A stretch of 64,000 nucleotides of DNA from Candidatus Nitrotoga sp. 1052. Its GTDB lineage: Bacteria; Pseudomonadota; Gammaproteobacteria; Burkholderiales; Gallionellaceae. Location of the stretch: positions 1-64,000 of the forward strand of contig NZ_CAKMHQ010000031.1 in NCBI RefSeq assembly GCF_927312905.1, written 5' to 3'. Below, piece after piece: positions 7,851 to 18,866 of the stretch. Each line of letters opens with the position of its first letter. The stretch's first letter is position 1. The notes beneath the pieces are model-generated. The model saw only the letters and a program-made list of their open reading frames with translations, was not told where the DNA came from and ran no database searches. Position numbers and translations under genes: made by a program.

Positions 7851-9224
7851 TTACGCGTCTCGCTCATATTCGCCGCCATAGTGTTGTAAGACTTCCAGCA
7901 TTGCTGCTGCTTTGTCTAAGGTCTCTTGATATTCAGCATCTGCGTGAGAATCCGCTACGATGCCGCCACCCGCCCAAAAGCGGATTTCGCCATCGGCGAA
8001 TACCAAAGTACGGATAGTGATGTTGCTATCCATGTTGCCGTCGAAGCCGATATAACCAATCGCACCGCAATATACCCCGCGTCGATGCGGCTCTAATTCT
8101 TCGATGATTTGCATGGCGCGTTGTTTAGGCGCGCCAGTTACAGAGCCACCGGGGAAACAATCGCGTAACAACGCCAGCGCATCGCGCCCCGGCGCAAGCT
8201 GCCCGGTGACGGTACTTACTAGATGGTGTACTTGGGCAAAGCTCTCCAGTTCGAACAGCTTGGGTACTTGCACTGAACCAGGTATACAACTTTTGCCCAG
8301 GTCGTTACGCAGTAAATCAACAATCATTAAATTTTCTGCACGGTCTTTGTCGCTATGGCTCAATTCTTGCGCTATCTTCGTATCCTCGTGCGGATTGTTG
8401 TGACGCGGGCGAGTACCTTTGATCGGATTGGTTTCGACGCGCCCCTGCTTTACTTGCAAAAATCGTTCCGGCGAGGCGCATAGAATTTGCGCCTGCGGAA
8501 ATTTGAGAAAAGCGGAATAAGGTGCCGGGCTCAGGCGGCGCAATTCGAGATATGCTGGTAGCGAATCACCGGAAGCATGTGCTGCATAGCGCTGCGCCAA
8601 ATTGACTTGATAACAATCGCCCGCGCGCAAGTAGCGCTGTATGATATCAAATGCGGATTTATACCCCGCGCGGGTAAAATTCGACTGAATGCGGCCGTGT
8701 ACTTTGAATTTTCCCTGAGGCGCGTTGCTGTTTTGCTGCAATCGCGCAAGGATTTGCGGCAACACTTGCACGGTTGCGTGTTCGCGTTGTTGTGATACCA
8801 GACGTGTAGTCTTTTCCTGATGATCCAGCACTATCGCCCAGTCGTAGATGCCAGCCATCATGTCCGGCAGATGTTCAGTATCCTGTGCCTGTGCGGGCAA
8901 AGTAAACAGGCGGCGCGCCAGATCGTAGCCCCAGTAGCCTAATGCGCCGCCCATAAAGGGAATGCCCGGTATTGCTGCGATGGGTGCACCCAATTGCTGG
9001 CGCAAGAGGTCAAATGGATCTGCTGTTAAACGCTGCACATCGGTTGCATTTGTGATTTCGGTGACTATGCCATGCGTGACCAGCGTTGCAGTGGGTTGTG
9101 CGCATAGGATGTCGTAACGTCCTAGCCCACCGCTGTCCAGCCACACCGCCCAAGGCAAATCCGCGATGGCCGCGAAGTAAGCGGCAGCATTGGCAGCATA
9201 GGGAAGAGGGGTGCTATAAAGCAT
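7851..9224 (-). CDS. pabB: Aminodeoxychorismate synthase component I
   Basis: Makes 4-amino-4-deoxychorismate for folate synthesis with a PabA glutaminase. The 457-residue protein is a TrpE homologue with the chorismate-binding motifs CYQVNLAQRY, ETNPIKGTRPR and GGSVTGAPKQRAMQIIEELEP. The PIKGT segment is the PabB hallmark lysine region, where TrpE has PIAGT; the nearby trpE (4697-6196) indeed reads PIAGT, so the two paralogues can be told apart here. No pabC domain is fused. It begins at ATG 9224 without a strong ribosome site. No pabA or pabC lies nearby. Confidence 0.93.
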   Translation of the reverse strand: MLYSTPLPYAANAAAYFAAIADLPWAVWLDSGGLGRYDILCAQPTATLVTHGIVTEITNATDVQRLTADPFDLLRQQLGAPIAAIPGIPFMGGALGYWGYDLARRLFTLPAQAQDTEHLPDMMAGIYDWAIVLDHQEKTTRLVSQQREHATVQVLPQILARLQQNSNAPQGKFKVHGRIQSNFTRAGYKSAFDIIQRYLRAGDCYQVNLAQRYAAHASGDSLPAYLELRRLSPAPYSAFLKFPQAQILCASPERFLQVKQGRVETNPIKGTRPRHNNPHEDTKIAQELSHSDKDRAENLMIVDLLRNDLGKSCIPGSVQVPKLFELESFAQVHHLVSTVTGQLAPGRDALALLRDCFPGGSVTGAPKQRAMQIIEELEPHRRGVYCGAIGYIGFDGNMDSNITIRTLVFADGEIRFWAGGGIVADSHADAEYQETLDKAAAMLEVLQHYGGEYERDA

Positions 9225-9645
9225 CGGTGTTGGTGAGTGAGGAGGAAAGCTCGTGCCGCTTCGCAGTTCTGCTCGATCAGCATAAGTCCCGCATTACGGA
9301 CTCAAGCTAGCAATTGATTTATGTAGGTGAGAGCGGGGAATAGTGAGTTTGGGTAAGTAATGGGATGCATTGGTATACACCAGAATTAAGGAATTAGATC
9401 TGACCCGTAATTAATGTACTACTAGCGGCAACTTCCCGAGTGCGAGGTAGTTATAGCCAGATGGTTAAGGGCGATGTAATTACGCTTTAATTTCCATAAT
9501 ACACTGGCAGTTTATTGGAGCGATTAAATCAACTTTGCGCGACCCAAGCCTATTTTCTTGGCCTTATTTGTTCAGATCGCTTATCTATTGCAGCTGAAAT
9601 TGTTGCAATAAAATTGCAAGTGCGAATGACTGGGAACTGAGATGC
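9225..9645. other. Gene-free spacer between pabB and rpoZ
   Basis: 421 bases without a supported gene. The only structure I see is a small perfect inverted repeat, TTGCAAT-AAA-ATTGCAA (9603-9619), just past the rpoZ stop; it lacks a good T-tract. In many beta- and gammaproteobacteria spoT follows rpoZ at this place; it is absent here. Confidence 0.6.
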
Positions 9646-9852
9646 TTAGGCTATTCCACGAGTAAGAATGTCTAGTCCAACCTTGCCTTCGCTGATTTCG
9701 CGCAGGGCGATTACAGTGGGCTTGTCTTTACATTCTTCCACTAGATAGCTGGCGCCATTGGCCAACTGGCGTGCGCGGTAGGCGGCAGCCAAAGTGAGTT
9801 CAAATCGGTTGGGGATGTTAATCAAACAGTCGTCTATCGTTACGCGGGCCAT
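9646..9852 (-). CDS. rpoZ: RNA polymerase omega subunit
   Basis: A 68-residue omega subunit, which helps assemble RNA polymerase and forms part of a ppGpp site. It starts [30 protein letters not shown] in style with family members and includes the conserved [11 protein letters not shown]. The ATG at 9852 lies within the last 13 bases of gmk, so the two genes overlap and are coupled, as in the conserved gmk-rpoZ pair. The usual third gene, spoT, does not follow. Confidence 0.95.
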   Translation of the reverse strand: MARVTIDDCLINIPNRFELTLAAAYRARQLANGASYLVEECKDKPTVIALREISEGKVGLDILTRGIA

Positions 9853-10475
9853 GGTGTGGTTTCTCCTTCTTGTAGTTGATTGATTAAAGCTTGCTGGCGT
9901 ACAAGCTGTCTGTCGCGGCGAAGTCCTGCGGCAACGACGATAGCATTGAGCTCTTGCAAGGCAACGTCCAGCTTATCGTTAATGATAACATAGTCAAACT
10001 CTACGACATGGGCGATGTCTTCTTTCGCGGCGTGCAGACGCTGTGCGATCACGTTGACGTCATCTTGTCCGCGCGCATGCAGGCGATCCTCCAGTGCTTG
10101 TAAAGAGGGTGGCAGGATAAAGATGCTGATGCAATCTGGAAATGCGCGTCGCACTTGCGCCGCGCCCTGCCAATCAATTTCCAATAGTATGTCGCGCCCG
10201 TTCAAAATTTCAGCTTCAATCCAGGATTGTGAAGTGCCATAGAGATTGCCATATACCTCGGCGCTTTCTAAAAAATCACCATGTTCTGCCATATTCAAGA
10301 AAGTTTCACGGCTAACAAAATGATAATCTTCCCCCTCGGTCTCGCTTGGGCGTGGTGCTCGCGTGGTGTAGGAAACAGACATGTCAACCTGTTGATTGCT
10401 GGCCAGCAGCGCGCGGACCAGGCTGGTTTTTCCTGCACCCGATGGTGCACTGACGACGAAGAGATTTCCCGGCAT
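9840..10475 (-). CDS. gmk: Guanylate kinase
   Basis: Phosphorylates GMP to GDP. The P-loop [11 protein letters not shown] lies near the N-terminus, followed by the GMP-binding [18 protein letters not shown] region and the lid. I chose ATG 10475 because [13 protein letters not shown] aligns best with family starts and gives 211 residues; ATG 10490 (five residues longer) is equally possible, and the frame stays open to 10541. Neither start has a good ribosome site. It overlaps rpoZ by 13 bases. Confidence 0.93.
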   Translation of the reverse strand: MPGNLFVVSAPSGAGKTSLVRALLASNQQVDMSVSYTTRAPRPSETEGEDYHFVSRETFLNMAEHGDFLESAEVYGNLYGTSQSWIEAEILNGRDILLEIDWQGAAQVRRAFPDCISIFILPPSLQALEDRLHARGQDDVNVIAQRLHAAKEDIAHVVEFDYVIINDKLDVALQELNAIVVAAGLRRDRQLVRQQALINQLQEGETTPWPA

Positions 10476-10821
10476 ATTATGTATAGGCATCTTTAAAAAT
10501 TGAGCAGCAATTTCAACACAAAACTCCACTGCAAACCACAATGTAATTTTATCATCAACTGGCGAGAGCTTCTGAAAATTCAGTATTTATCCAAATCCAA
10601 GCCATATAAACAATTTCGCTGCGCCGTATATGTCTGATATGCGGGCCAAAAATTTGGCAAAAAGTCGCTGCGCAGCTTACGTTGGTAAATACGGATTTTA
10701 GATAACCCTGGTAATAATGTTGCATGGGTAAAGTTAAGTGGGGGGCGCTAACACGACACATGTCGCAGGGTGCTGTATCTTCGAGCCTTCTCCGTGAAAC
10801 TCGCGCAGCAATTCGTTTGCT

Positions 10822-10854
10822 CCCTCTCCCACTGGGAGAGGGTTGGGGTGAGGG
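10822..10854. repeat. REP-like palindromic repeat
   Basis: Arms CCCTCTCCCA and TGGGAGAGGG with a one-base loop, followed by TTGGGGTGAGGG. This wording is familiar from abundant intergenic REP-type repeats of many proteobacteria (recalled, not searched). Similar fragments seem to be built into the lpdA linker. Confidence 0.75.
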
Positions 10855-10983
10855 AAACGGGCATGGCGAGTTTTATTATCGGGGGCGGCATCTTTGCCAT
10901 GCACATTAGCCTGAATTTCATATTAAGACAGGTTCTAGGTTGCTGTTCGTCCCGAGACAAGGTAATATTTCCGCCCTTTCGCC

Positions 10984-11012
10984 TTGTATTTTTTGTGGGC
11001 ATAGATTGTATA
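10984..11012 (+). promoter_or_regulatory. Possible sigma-70 promoter of gltB
   Basis: TTGTAT and TGTATA are separated by 17 bases, about 70 bases before the chosen gltB start. The match to consensus is only moderate. Confidence 0.35.
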
Positions 11013-11079
11013 AATAGCACTGTGGCGATGTGTGTCGCCACTTTTTTTGGGGTTAGTGATTTTTAATGAGGAACAACGT

Positions 11080-14000
11080 GTGAGTCATTCTTCGTTGCCG
11101 GTCCAGCAGGGTTTGTATGACCCGCGCCATGAGCACGACGCGTGCGGAGTGGGCTTTGTGGCACATATCAAAGGTAAGCAGAGCCATGAAATGATATGTC
11201 AAGGTCTGCAGATACTGAAAAATCTTACTCACCGCGGCGCGGTGGGCGCTGACCCTTTGGCGGGTGATGGCGCAGGTATTCTTATCCAGATTCCAGATGC
11301 ATTTCTGCGCAATTCGTGCGCTGCACAGGGTATGTCCCTGCCGACGGCAGGCAAATATGGGGTTGGTATGTTGTTCCTGCCGCGCGATGCGGCGGCACGT
11401 TCCGCCTGCGAGCAGGTGATTGCCGACAAAATTGCTGTGGAAGGACAATTATTATTGGGCTGGCGTGATGTGCCGGTGGACAACGGCAGCTTGGGCGAGA
11501 GCGTTAAGGCGGTTGAGCCAGTGGTACGCCAGGTATTCATTGGGTGCGGTACGAATTGCATAGACGCCGATAGCTTCGAGCGTAAGTTGTTTGTCATTCG
11601 CAAGACCGCAGAACACGCTGTGCGCGGCCTGTCCAATGAGCAAGGGCGGGGTTTCTATATACCGTCGTTTTCTGCGCGTACTATGGTATACAAGGGTATG
11701 TTGTTGGCCGATCAGGTCGGCAAATATTATCTCGACCTGCAAGATGAGACTATGGTCAGCGCATTGGCGCTGGTACATCAACGTTTTTCCACCAATACTT
11801 TCCCCTCTTGGGATCTGGCGCATCCATTCCGTATGATTGCGCACAACGGCGAGATCAACACATTGCGCGGTAACGTGAACTGGATGACAGCGCGTCATGC
11901 GGCGATGTCATCCAAGCTGCTAGGCGCAGATCTGGAAAAATTGTGGCCGTTAATTGTGGAAGGCCAATCCGATTCTGCCTGTTTTGATAATGCACTGGAA
12001 CTGCTAGTGGCAGGCGGTTATTCGCTGCCGCACGCGATGATGCTGCTGATCCCTGAAGCCTGGGCAGGCAATCCATTGATGGATGAAGAGCGCCGCGCTT
12101 TTTATGAATACCATGCTGCATTGATGGAGCCGTGGGATGGCCCCGCTGCCGTGGCCTTCACGGATGGTCGCATGATCGGCGCGACGCTGGATCGCAACGG
12201 CCTGCGTCCGGCGCGCTATCTGATTACAGATGATGACTTGGTGCTGATGGCATCTGAAATGGGTGTGCTGGATATTCCGCAAGGAAAAATTGTGAAAAAG
12301 TGGCGTCTGCAGCCGGGCAAGATGTTTCTCATTGATTTGGAAGCCGGCCGCATCGTAGACGACGCCGAATTGAAGCAGCAGCTCGCTACCGCAAAACCGT
12401 ATCGCGAATGGATTGAAAAATCACGCTATTTCCTCGGCGACCTGCCAAGTGTGGACGAAAAGAAAACACCCAAGGAAAGCTTGTCTGACGCCAGCTTGCT
12501 GGATACTCAGCAGGCATTTGGCTATTCGCAGGAAGACATCAAATTCATTCTTGCGCCCATGGCTGCCGCAGGGGAAGAGGCAACGGGCTCTATGGGCAAT
12601 GATGCCACCTTGCCTGTGCTGTCGGATAAAAACAAGGTGCTGTACAACTATTTCAAGCAGCTTTTTGCTCAGGTGACTAATCCGCCAATCGATCCGATCC
12701 GTGAAGAGATTGTCATGTCGCTTACCTCGTTTATTGGACCAAAGCCCAATCTGCTCGGTATCGACGAGACTGATCCGCCGCTGCGCCTTGAGGTGCATCA
12801 GCCAGTGCTGTCCAATGAAGATTTGGCCAAGCTGCGCGACATCAGCACATTAACTCAAGGACGTTACAAGGCGCTGGTGCTGGATATCACTTATCCTGCG
12901 GCACAGGGCGCGGCGGGTTGCGAGGGCGCGATCAAGGCGCTGAGTGCCGCAGCCGACCAGGCGGTGGCGGATGGCTGCAACGTGCTGATTTTGTCCGACC
13001 GTGCGGTTTCAAGTAAACGTGTGGCGATTCCGGCTTTGCTGGCTTGTGCGGGAGTGCACCATCATCTGGTACGCGAAGGGCTGCGCACCAGCACCGGACT
13101 GGTGGTGGATTCCGGTTCTGTGCGTGAAACCCATCACTTCGCGCTGCTTGCCGGTTATGGCGCCGAGGCGGTATGCCCGTGGCTGGCGTACGAGACTATT
13201 GCTGCCATGAGCGATTATTTACCTGCTGGTGTATCGAGCAAGGATGCGAATAAGCGTTTCATTAAGGCGGTTAACAAGGGTCTGCTAAAGGTAATGTCCA
13301 AAATGGGCATCTCAACTTATCAGTCTTATTGTGGCGGGCAGATTTTTGAGGCAATCGGCCTCAACGCTGATTTTGTGTCGCAGTATTTCACCGGCACGGC
13401 GACCCAGATCGAAGGCATTGGCCTGCATGAGGTGGCAGAGGAAGCGGTGCGCATTCATCAAGCCGCTTTCGGCAACGATCCGGTGCTGTCCAATGCGCTG
13501 GAAGCGGGGGGTGAATATGCCTATCGTGTGCGTGGTGAAGAGCATATGTGGACGCCGGATGTCATCGCCAAGCTGCAACATGCCACGCGTTCCAACAATG
13601 GGCAGGCGTACAAAGAATATGCGAAGCTGATTAACGACCAGACTCAGCACATGAAGACGTTGCGCGGCTTGTTCGAAATCAAGCAAGCCGGCGCGCCAGT
13701 GCCGTTGGCAGAAGTCGAGCCGGCAAAAGAAATCGTCAAGCGTTTTGCCACTGGAGCAATGTCGCTTGGGTCTATTTCCACAGAGGCGCACACCGCTTTG
13801 GCCATCGCAATGAACCGTATTGGGGGAAAATCCAACACTGGCGAAGGTGGCGAAGACCCGATGCGTTTCAAGCCAATTAAAGGCGGCGAGAAATTATCTG
13901 AAATTATAGGCAAGGGACGCATTGAAGCCGATCTGGTTTTGTTGCCGGGTGATTCATTGCGCTCCAAAATAAAACAAGTGGCTTCCGGTCGCTTTGGTGT

Positions 14001-15765
14001 GACAGCGGAATATTTGACTAGCGCCGATCAAATCCAAATCAAGATGGCGCAGGGCGCAAAGCCTGGTGAAGGCGGTCAGTTGCCCGGCCACAAGGTGTCA
14101 GAGTACATCGCTAAACTGCGTTTCGCCATTCCTGGTGTGGGGTTGATTTCACCGCCGCCGCATCACGATATATATTCCATCGAAGACTTGGCGCAGCTTA
14201 TTCATGATTTGAAAAACGCTAATCCGCACGCTTCAATTTCGGTCAAGCTGGTATCTGAAGTGGGCGTTGGTACGGTGGCGGCCGGTGTGGCCAAGGCCAA
14301 GGCGGATCATATAACTGTATCTGGCCATGATGGCGGCACGGGTGCCTCGCCATTGTCTTCTATTAAGCATGCCGGCACCCCGTGGGAACTCGGGCTGGCG
14401 GAAGCCCAGCAAACGCTGGTGTTGAACCGGTTGCGTGGGCGTATTGTTTTGCAGGTGGACGGCCAGTTGAAAACCGGGCGCGATGTGTTAATTGGTGCGT
14501 TGCTCGGCGCGGATGAGTTCGGTTTTGCCACAGCGCCTCTGGTAGTAGAGGGCTGCATCATGATGCGCAAGTGCCATCTCAACACCTGCCCGGTGGGCGT
14601 GGCTACGCAAGATCCCGAGCTACGCAAGAAATTCACCGGTCAGCCTGAGCACGTGGTGAATTATTTCTTCTTTGTGGCCGAAGAAGTACGCGAATACATG
14701 GCGCAGATCGGTATTCGCAAGTTCGATGATCTGATCGGTCGTAGCGAATTGCTTGATGCAAAGCATGTCATTGCACATTGGAAAGCCAAGGGTTTGGACT
14801 TCTCCAAAATTTTCCATCAGCCTGATGTGCCCGTTAGCGTGGCGCGCCGCCACGCCGAGGAACAGGATCACGGACTGACTCAGGCGCTGGATCATCGGCT
14901 TATTGCCGAAGCCATGCCTGCGTTGGAAAGCCAGTTGCCGGTAATAATAGAAGGCCGCATTCGCAACGTTAACCGCACCGTCGGCGCAATGCTGTCGCAT
15001 GAAGTGGCAAAACGCTATGGTCAAACGGGATTGCCGAACGATACCATTACGGTGAAATTACAAGGCACGGCAGGACAGAGCTTCGGCGCTTTTCTCGCGC
15101 ATGGCATTACCTTCGAGTTGTCTGGAGAGGGCAATGACTATGTCGGCAAGGGGTTGTGTGGCGGGCGCATCGTGGTGCTACCGCCCAAGGAGTGCAACAT
15201 AGTGGCCGAGGAAAATATTATCGTTGGCAATACTGTGCTGTACGGTGCGACCAGTGGCGAATGCTATTTCCGAGGGGTGGCTGGCGAGCGTTTCGCGGTG
15301 CGTAATTCCGGCGCTATTGCGGTAGTGGAAGGCTTGGGCGACCACGGCTGCGAATACATGACCGGCGGTATAGTGGCTGTGCTGGGCCAGACCGGGCGTA
15401 ATTTTGCTGCTGGCATGTCCGGCGGCATTGCTTATGTCCTGGATGAGGATGGTGGTTTCGAACATCGTTGCAATCTGGCGATGGTGCAACTGGAACCGGT
15501 ACCCGATGAGGCTGCTGCGAGCGAACTGGGCGAAGTCGAGACGCATGGCCGGGTGCATTTTAACCACCTCGGCAAGGCTGATGAACAGGTTTTGCGTGAC
15601 ATGGTGAGTGCGCACCTGCGCTACACCGGCAGTATCCGCGCTCAGGATATTCTAAATAATTGGGCGCGCTACTTGCCAAAATTCGTCAAGGTCATGCCGA
15701 CCGAATATCGCCGCGCCTTGCAAGAAGTCGCGGCGGAACAAACCAAGCAATTGGAGGCTGTATAA
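11080..15765 (+). CDS. gltB: Glutamate synthase (NADPH) large subunit
   Basis: Makes glutamate from glutamine and 2-oxoglutarate with GltD. I chose GTG 11080 because a GAGGA ribosome site ends 7 bases before it; an upstream GTG at 11032 would add 16 unrelated residues. From 11080 the protein is 1561 residues. Cys22 in DACGVGF is the expected N-terminal nucleophile of the class II amidotransferase domain after removal of a 21-residue propeptide. The FMN-binding synthase domain follows, with the 3Fe-4S cysteines in [10 protein letters not shown] near residue 1165, then the GXGXG beta-helix domain. Length matches the family. gltD starts directly after the stop. Confidence 0.97.
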   Translation: MSHSSLPVQQGLYDPRHEHDACGVGFVAHIKGKQSHEMICQGLQILKNLTHRGAVGADPLAGDGAGILIQIPDAFLRNSCAAQGMSLPTAGKYGVGMLFLPRDAAARSACEQVIADKIAVEGQLLLGWRDVPVDNGSLGESVKAVEPVVRQVFIGCGTNCIDADSFERKLFVIRKTAEHAVRGLSNEQGRGFYIPSFSARTMVYKGMLLADQVGKYYLDLQDETMVSALALVHQRFSTNTFPSWDLAHPFRMIAHNGEINTLRGNVNWMTARHAAMSSKLLGADLEKLWPLIVEGQSDSACFDNALELLVAGGYSLPHAMMLLIPEAWAGNPLMDEERRAFYEYHAALMEPWDGPAAVAFTDGRMIGATLDRNGLRPARYLITDDDLVLMASEMGVLDIPQGKIVKKWRLQPGKMFLIDLEAGRIVDDAELKQQLATAKPYREWIEKSRYFLGDLPSVDEKKTPKESLSDASLLDTQQAFGYSQEDIKFILAPMAAAGEEATGSMGNDATLPVLSDKNKVLYNYFKQLFAQVTNPPIDPIREEIVMSLTSFIGPKPNLLGIDETDPPLRLEVHQPVLSNEDLAKLRDISTLTQGRYKALVLDITYPAAQGAAGCEGAIKALSAAADQAVADGCNVLILSDRAVSSKRVAIPALLACAGVHHHLVREGLRTSTGLVVDSGSVRETHHFALLAGYGAEAVCPWLAYETIAAMSDYLPAGVSSKDANKRFIKAVNKGLLKVMSKMGISTYQSYCGGQIFEAIGLNADFVSQYFTGTATQIEGIGLHEVAEEAVRIHQAAFGNDPVLSNALEAGGEYAYRVRGEEHMWTPDVIAKLQHATRSNNGQAYKEYAKLINDQTQHMKTLRGLFEIKQAGAPVPLAEVEPAKEIVKRFATGAMSLGSISTEAHTALAIAMNRIGGKSNTGEGGEDPMRFKPIKGGEKLSEIIGKGRIEADLVLLPGDSLRSKIKQVASGRFGVTAEYLTSADQIQIKMAQGAKPGEGGQLPGHKVSEYIAKLRFAIPGVGLISPPPHHDIYSIEDLAQLIHDLKNANPHASISVKLVSEVGVGTVAAGVAKAKADHITVSGHDGGTGASPLSSIKHAGTPWELGLAEAQQTLVLNRLRGRIVLQVDGQLKTGRDVLIGALLGADEFGFATAPLVVEGCIMMRKCHLNTCPVGVATQDPELRKKFTGQPEHVVNYFFFVAEEVREYMAQIGIRKFDDLIGRSELLDAKHVIAHWKAKGLDFSKIFHQPDVPVSVARRHAEEQDHGLTQALDHRLIAEAMPALESQLPVIIEGRIRNVNRTVGAMLSHEVAKRYGQTGLPNDTITVKLQGTAGQSFGAFLAHGITFELSGEGNDYVGKGLCGGRIVVLPPKECNIVAEENIIVGNTVLYGATSGECYFRGVAGERFAVRNSGAIAVVEGLGDHGCEYMTGGIVAVLGQTGRNFAAGMSGGIAYVLDEDGGFEHRCNLAMVQLEPVPDEAAASELGEVETHGRVHFNHLGKADEQVLRDMVSAHLRYTGSIRAQDILNNWARYLPKFVKVMPTEYRRALQEVAAEQTKQLEAV

Positions 15766-17193
15766 ATGGGTAAGATTACCGGGTTTATGGAATTCCACCG
15801 CTTAAGCGAGCACAGCTTGCCGGTCGCGGAACGCCTGAAAAACTATAAGGAATTCATACCGCGTCTGACCGACCAGCAGACTTCCGTTCAGGGTTCGCGC
15901 TGCATGGACTGTGGCATTCCATTTTGTACTACAGGTTGTCCGGTTAACAACATCATCCCGGACTGGAATGATTTGGTTTATCGCGGCAACTGGAAGCAGG
16001 CGCTGGACGTGCTGCACTCTACCAACAACTTTCCAGAATTCACCGGACGCATTTGCCCTGCACCGTGTGAAGCGGCCTGCACACTGACCATCAATGACGA
16101 TGCGGTAGGCATAAAATCAATCGAGCATGCCATCATCGACAAAGGCTGGGAAGAGGGTTGGGTTGTGCCGCAACCAGCACAGACCAAATCCGGCAAGAGG
16201 ATTGCCGTGGTCGGCTCTGGCCCGGCTGGCTTGGCTTGTGCGCAACAATTAGCACGCGTCGGACATGACGTGGTGGTATTCGAGAAAAATGATCGAATTG
16301 GTGGCCTTTTGCGATATGGTATTCCCGACTTCAAACTCGAAAAGTCGCACATCGACCGTCGCATTGAACAGATGCGTGCCGAGGGTGTGGAATTCCGCGT
16401 CAAGCAGAATATCGGCGTGCAGGTGTCAGCACAGAAATTGAAGGATGAGTTCGACGCCGTGGTATTAACGGGTGGAGCTGAACAGCCACGCGACTTGCCA
16501 GTACCAGGGCGCGAGTTGCAGGGAGTGCATTTCGCCATGGAATTTCTGCCGCAGCAGAACAGAGTAGTGGCGGGGGACGTTGTGCCCGATCAGATTAAAG
16601 CGACTGGCAAACATGTGGTGGTGATCGGCGGCGGCGACACTGGTTCCGACTGTGTAGGCACGTCTAACCGCCAAGGTGCGGCTTCGGTGACCCAGTTTGA
16701 GGTCATGCCGCGCCCGCCCGAGCAGGAAAATAAGCCGCTGATCTGGCCATACTGGCCAATGAAGCTACGCACGTCCAGCTCTCATGAGGAAGGCTGTCAG
16801 CGTGATTGGGCTGTGGCGACCAAGGAATTAACCGGCAAAAATGGCAAGATCGAAAAATTGCATGCCGTGCGCGTCGAATGGAAAGACGGAAAAATGCAAG
16901 AAGTGCCGGGCAGCGAAATTGAGATGAAGGCCGATCTCGTGCTCCTGGCGATGGGTTTCGTCAGCCCGACGCAGCAAATCCTGGAAGCGTTTGGCGTTGA
17001 AAAGGATGGCCGCGGCAATGCCAAGGCTGTCACTGAGGGAACGGGCTATTATCAGACATCGGTGGCTAAGGTGTTTGCTGCTGGCGATATGCGGCGCGGC
17101 CAGTCACTAGTGGTATGGGCAATACGCGAAGGCCGCCAGGCGGCGCGTGCAGTGGATGAATATTTGATGGGCAGTTCCAGTTTACCGTTCTAA
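15766..17193 (+). CDS. gltD: Glutamate synthase small subunit
   Basis: A 475-residue FAD- and NADPH-binding subunit that feeds electrons to GltB. The N-terminus holds cysteine-rich iron-sulfur motifs ([17 protein letters not shown] and [12 protein letters not shown]). The two Rossmann motifs are [19 protein letters not shown] for FAD and [11 protein letters not shown] for NADPH. The C-terminal [14 protein letters not shown] is the usual FAD-contact signature. Its ATG immediately follows the gltB TAA, so the two are one operon. Confidence 0.96.
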   Translation: MGKITGFMEFHRLSEHSLPVAERLKNYKEFIPRLTDQQTSVQGSRCMDCGIPFCTTGCPVNNIIPDWNDLVYRGNWKQALDVLHSTNNFPEFTGRICPAPCEAACTLTINDDAVGIKSIEHAIIDKGWEEGWVVPQPAQTKSGKRIAVVGSGPAGLACAQQLARVGHDVVVFEKNDRIGGLLRYGIPDFKLEKSHIDRRIEQMRAEGVEFRVKQNIGVQVSAQKLKDEFDAVVLTGGAEQPRDLPVPGRELQGVHFAMEFLPQQNRVVAGDVVPDQIKATGKHVVVIGGGDTGSDCVGTSNRQGAASVTQFEVMPRPPEQENKPLIWPYWPMKLRTSSSHEEGCQRDWAVATKELTGKNGKIEKLHAVRVEWKDGKMQEVPGSEIEMKADLVLLAMGFVSPTQQILEAFGVEKDGRGNAKAVTEGTGYYQTSVAKVFAAGDMRRGQSLVVWAIREGRQAARAVDEYLMGSSSLPF

Positions 17194-17510
17194 ATTAAGC
17201 AGTCCATATCAGGCGCTGAATGACGGGTTGCAATCAGCAAACTGCGCTGACCGCGCGTAATAGCAGCTATTCCGGGGTACCTGCTCGGTATTTTCAGGCT
17301 AATTGGTGCTATGGAACATATGGATTGCCTTCACTGCACTCGCGCCTGGCACCCAAAAAACCATCCCGATTTTTGCGTCTATCTGCTTCACCAATGATGC
17401 AGACCTATTGCATGACCAGGTTACCTTGCTAATCTCTCTGGTAAGGGGCGGTTGCGAGGTTAGGGGTAAGGCTGTTTAAATCTAGTCAATATAAATTAAA
17501 AGAGAACAAC
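17194..17510. other. Gene-free spacer before hemE
   Basis: 317 bases. A 70-codon frame at 17220-17432 has no recognisable domain and no ribosome site, so I do not call it. The region presumably holds the hemE promoter, but I see no convincing consensus. A ribosome-binding AGAG lies shortly before the hemE ATG. Confidence 0.5.
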
Positions 17511-18575
17511 ATGAATTTCAAGTTAAAAAATGATACCTTCCTGCGTGCCTTGCTGCGTCAGCCGACGGATTATACCCCTGTGTGGATGATGCGCCAGGCC
17601 GGACGATATCTGCCGGAATACTGTGCCACGCGCAAGCGCGCCGGTAGCTTTCTCGATTTATGTAAAAACCCGGACATGGCTACGGAAGTTACATTGCAAC
17701 CGCTGGATCGATTCCCTCTGGATGCTGCGATTCTGTTTTCCGACATTCTCACCATACCGGATGCGATGGGTCTTGGATTGTATTTCTCCGAAGGAGAGGG
17801 GCCCAAGTTTGAGCGCCCCTTGCGCGACGAGGCTGCTATCAAAGCGTTAAGGGTGCCAGACATCAACAAAGATCTGCGTTACGTCACCGATGCCGTGTCG
17901 CAAATTCGCAAGGCGCTGAATGGTAGCGTGCCATTAATTGGTTTTTCTGGCAGCCCGTGGACGTTATCTTGTTACATGGTGGAAGGCGGTGGCAGCGACG
18001 ATTATGCACGTGTAAAAACGTTGATGTACAAAGAACCCAAGCTGATGCACCACATCCTGGAAGTCACTGCGCAAGCGGTAACGCAGTATCTTAACGCCCA
18101 GATTGAAGCGGGTGCGCAGACCGTGATGATTTTTGATTCCTGGGGTGGCGTGCTTTCGCATGCTGCTTACTACGAATTTTCACTGCCTTACTTGCAGAAA
18201 ATCGTGCAAGGGCTGAAGCGTGAATATGACGGTGTGAAGATTCCAGTGATTGTATTTACCAAGGGTGGTGGTTTATGGCTGGATAGCATCGCCGATATTG
18301 GCTGTGATGCGGTGGGCTTGGACTGGACCATAGACATTGGTGTAGCGCGACAAAAAGTGGGCCATAAGGTTGCGCTGCAAGGTAACTTGGATCCAGCCGT
18401 ACTGTTTGCCACGCCGGAAGTTATCCGTGCCGAGACAGAACACGTGCTAGCTAGTTATGGCTATGGCAGCGGTCATGTATTTAATCTGGGGCATGGCATT
18501 TCTCAATTCACCAACCCTGACAATGCCGCGGTGTTAGTGCAGGCAGTTCATGAATTAAGCCGAAAATATCACTAA
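17511..18575 (+). CDS. hemE: Uroporphyrinogen decarboxylase
   Basis: Decarboxylates the four acetate side chains of uroporphyrinogen III to give coproporphyrinogen III in heme synthesis. The 354-residue TIM barrel shows the signature [15 protein letters not shown], the catalytic Asp in [17 protein letters not shown] and a C-terminal FNLGHGI segment. The start ATG 17511 is preceded by a GAG-containing ribosome site. The next gene is priA, 291 bases downstream on the same strand; that gap holds several DnaA-box-like sites. Confidence 0.96.
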   Translation: MNFKLKNDTFLRALLRQPTDYTPVWMMRQAGRYLPEYCATRKRAGSFLDLCKNPDMATEVTLQPLDRFPLDAAILFSDILTIPDAMGLGLYFSEGEGPKFERPLRDEAAIKALRVPDINKDLRYVTDAVSQIRKALNGSVPLIGFSGSPWTLSCYMVEGGGSDDYARVKTLMYKEPKLMHHILEVTAQAVTQYLNAQIEAGAQTVMIFDSWGGVLSHAAYYEFSLPYLQKIVQGLKREYDGVKIPVIVFTKGGGLWLDSIADIGCDAVGLDWTIDIGVARQKVGHKVALQGNLDPAVLFATPEVIRAETEHVLASYGYGSGHVFNLGHGISQFTNPDNAAVLVQAVHELSRKYH

Positions 18576-18597
18576 AAATGCTTGACATTACGTCTGG

Positions 18598-18796
18598 TTA
18601 TACACAAATCGCGCATCGATCCATTATGAGGATAATTTTTATTATAGTATTAGAGCGTTAAATTTAAGTTATTGTTTTTATTAAAAATAAATTATGCCTA
18701 TGAAATGAGCGGCTGGACAAAACTGTATATGGCATTGGTAGTTAGCCTAGTTATATTGGAGTTGTTCACATTGTTATCCACAGCTTATGTGGACAA
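18598..18796. promoter_or_regulatory. Cluster of DnaA-box-like sites between hemE and priA
   Basis: Four 9-base sites: TTATACACA (18598-18606), TTGTTCACA (18762-18770), TTATCCACA (18774-18782, the perfect consensus) and TTGTCCACA on the minus strand (18788-18796). The last two face each other across 5 bases. Between the first and second sites lies a very AT-rich stretch, about 18630-18700. This layout resembles a DnaA-dependent unwinding region. In Caulobacter the chromosomal origin lies beside hemE. Whether this is an origin, a DnaA reservoir or DnaA control of priA is inference. Confidence 0.5.
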
Positions 18797-18866
18797 TAAA
18801 AAATACTCAATTAAGTCAGTCGGCTTAACTCAGTATGATAGAAATTGCTGGAGCAAACTTTATTAA
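18705..18866 (+). CDS. Possible 53-residue single-span membrane peptide
   Basis: A short frame beginning MSGWTKLYMALVVSLVILEL, with one hydrophobic stretch at about residues 9-27. Its TAA is directly followed by the priA ATG, which would suit translational coupling. There is no clear ribosome site and no family that I recognise. Three DnaA-box-like sites lie inside it, so the frame may be accidental. Confidence 0.25.
   Translation: MSGWTKLYMALVVSLVILELFTLLSTAYVDNKKYSIKSVGLTQYDRNCWSKLY

Larger units (their letters stand above)
10542..11079. other. Spacer between gmk and gltB with a REP-like repeat
   Basis: No gene is supported in this stretch. It holds a REP-like palindrome (10822-10854) and a possible gltB promoter (10984-11012). 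A small perfect palindrome GCCAAA-AA-TTTGGC lies near 10647. Confidence 0.6.

Noticed and set aside
18588-18606. A TTGACA followed by TTATACAC as a promoter before priA
   Set aside because: The spacing is about 11 bases, too short for a sigma-70 promoter. The second part fits a DnaA box better.
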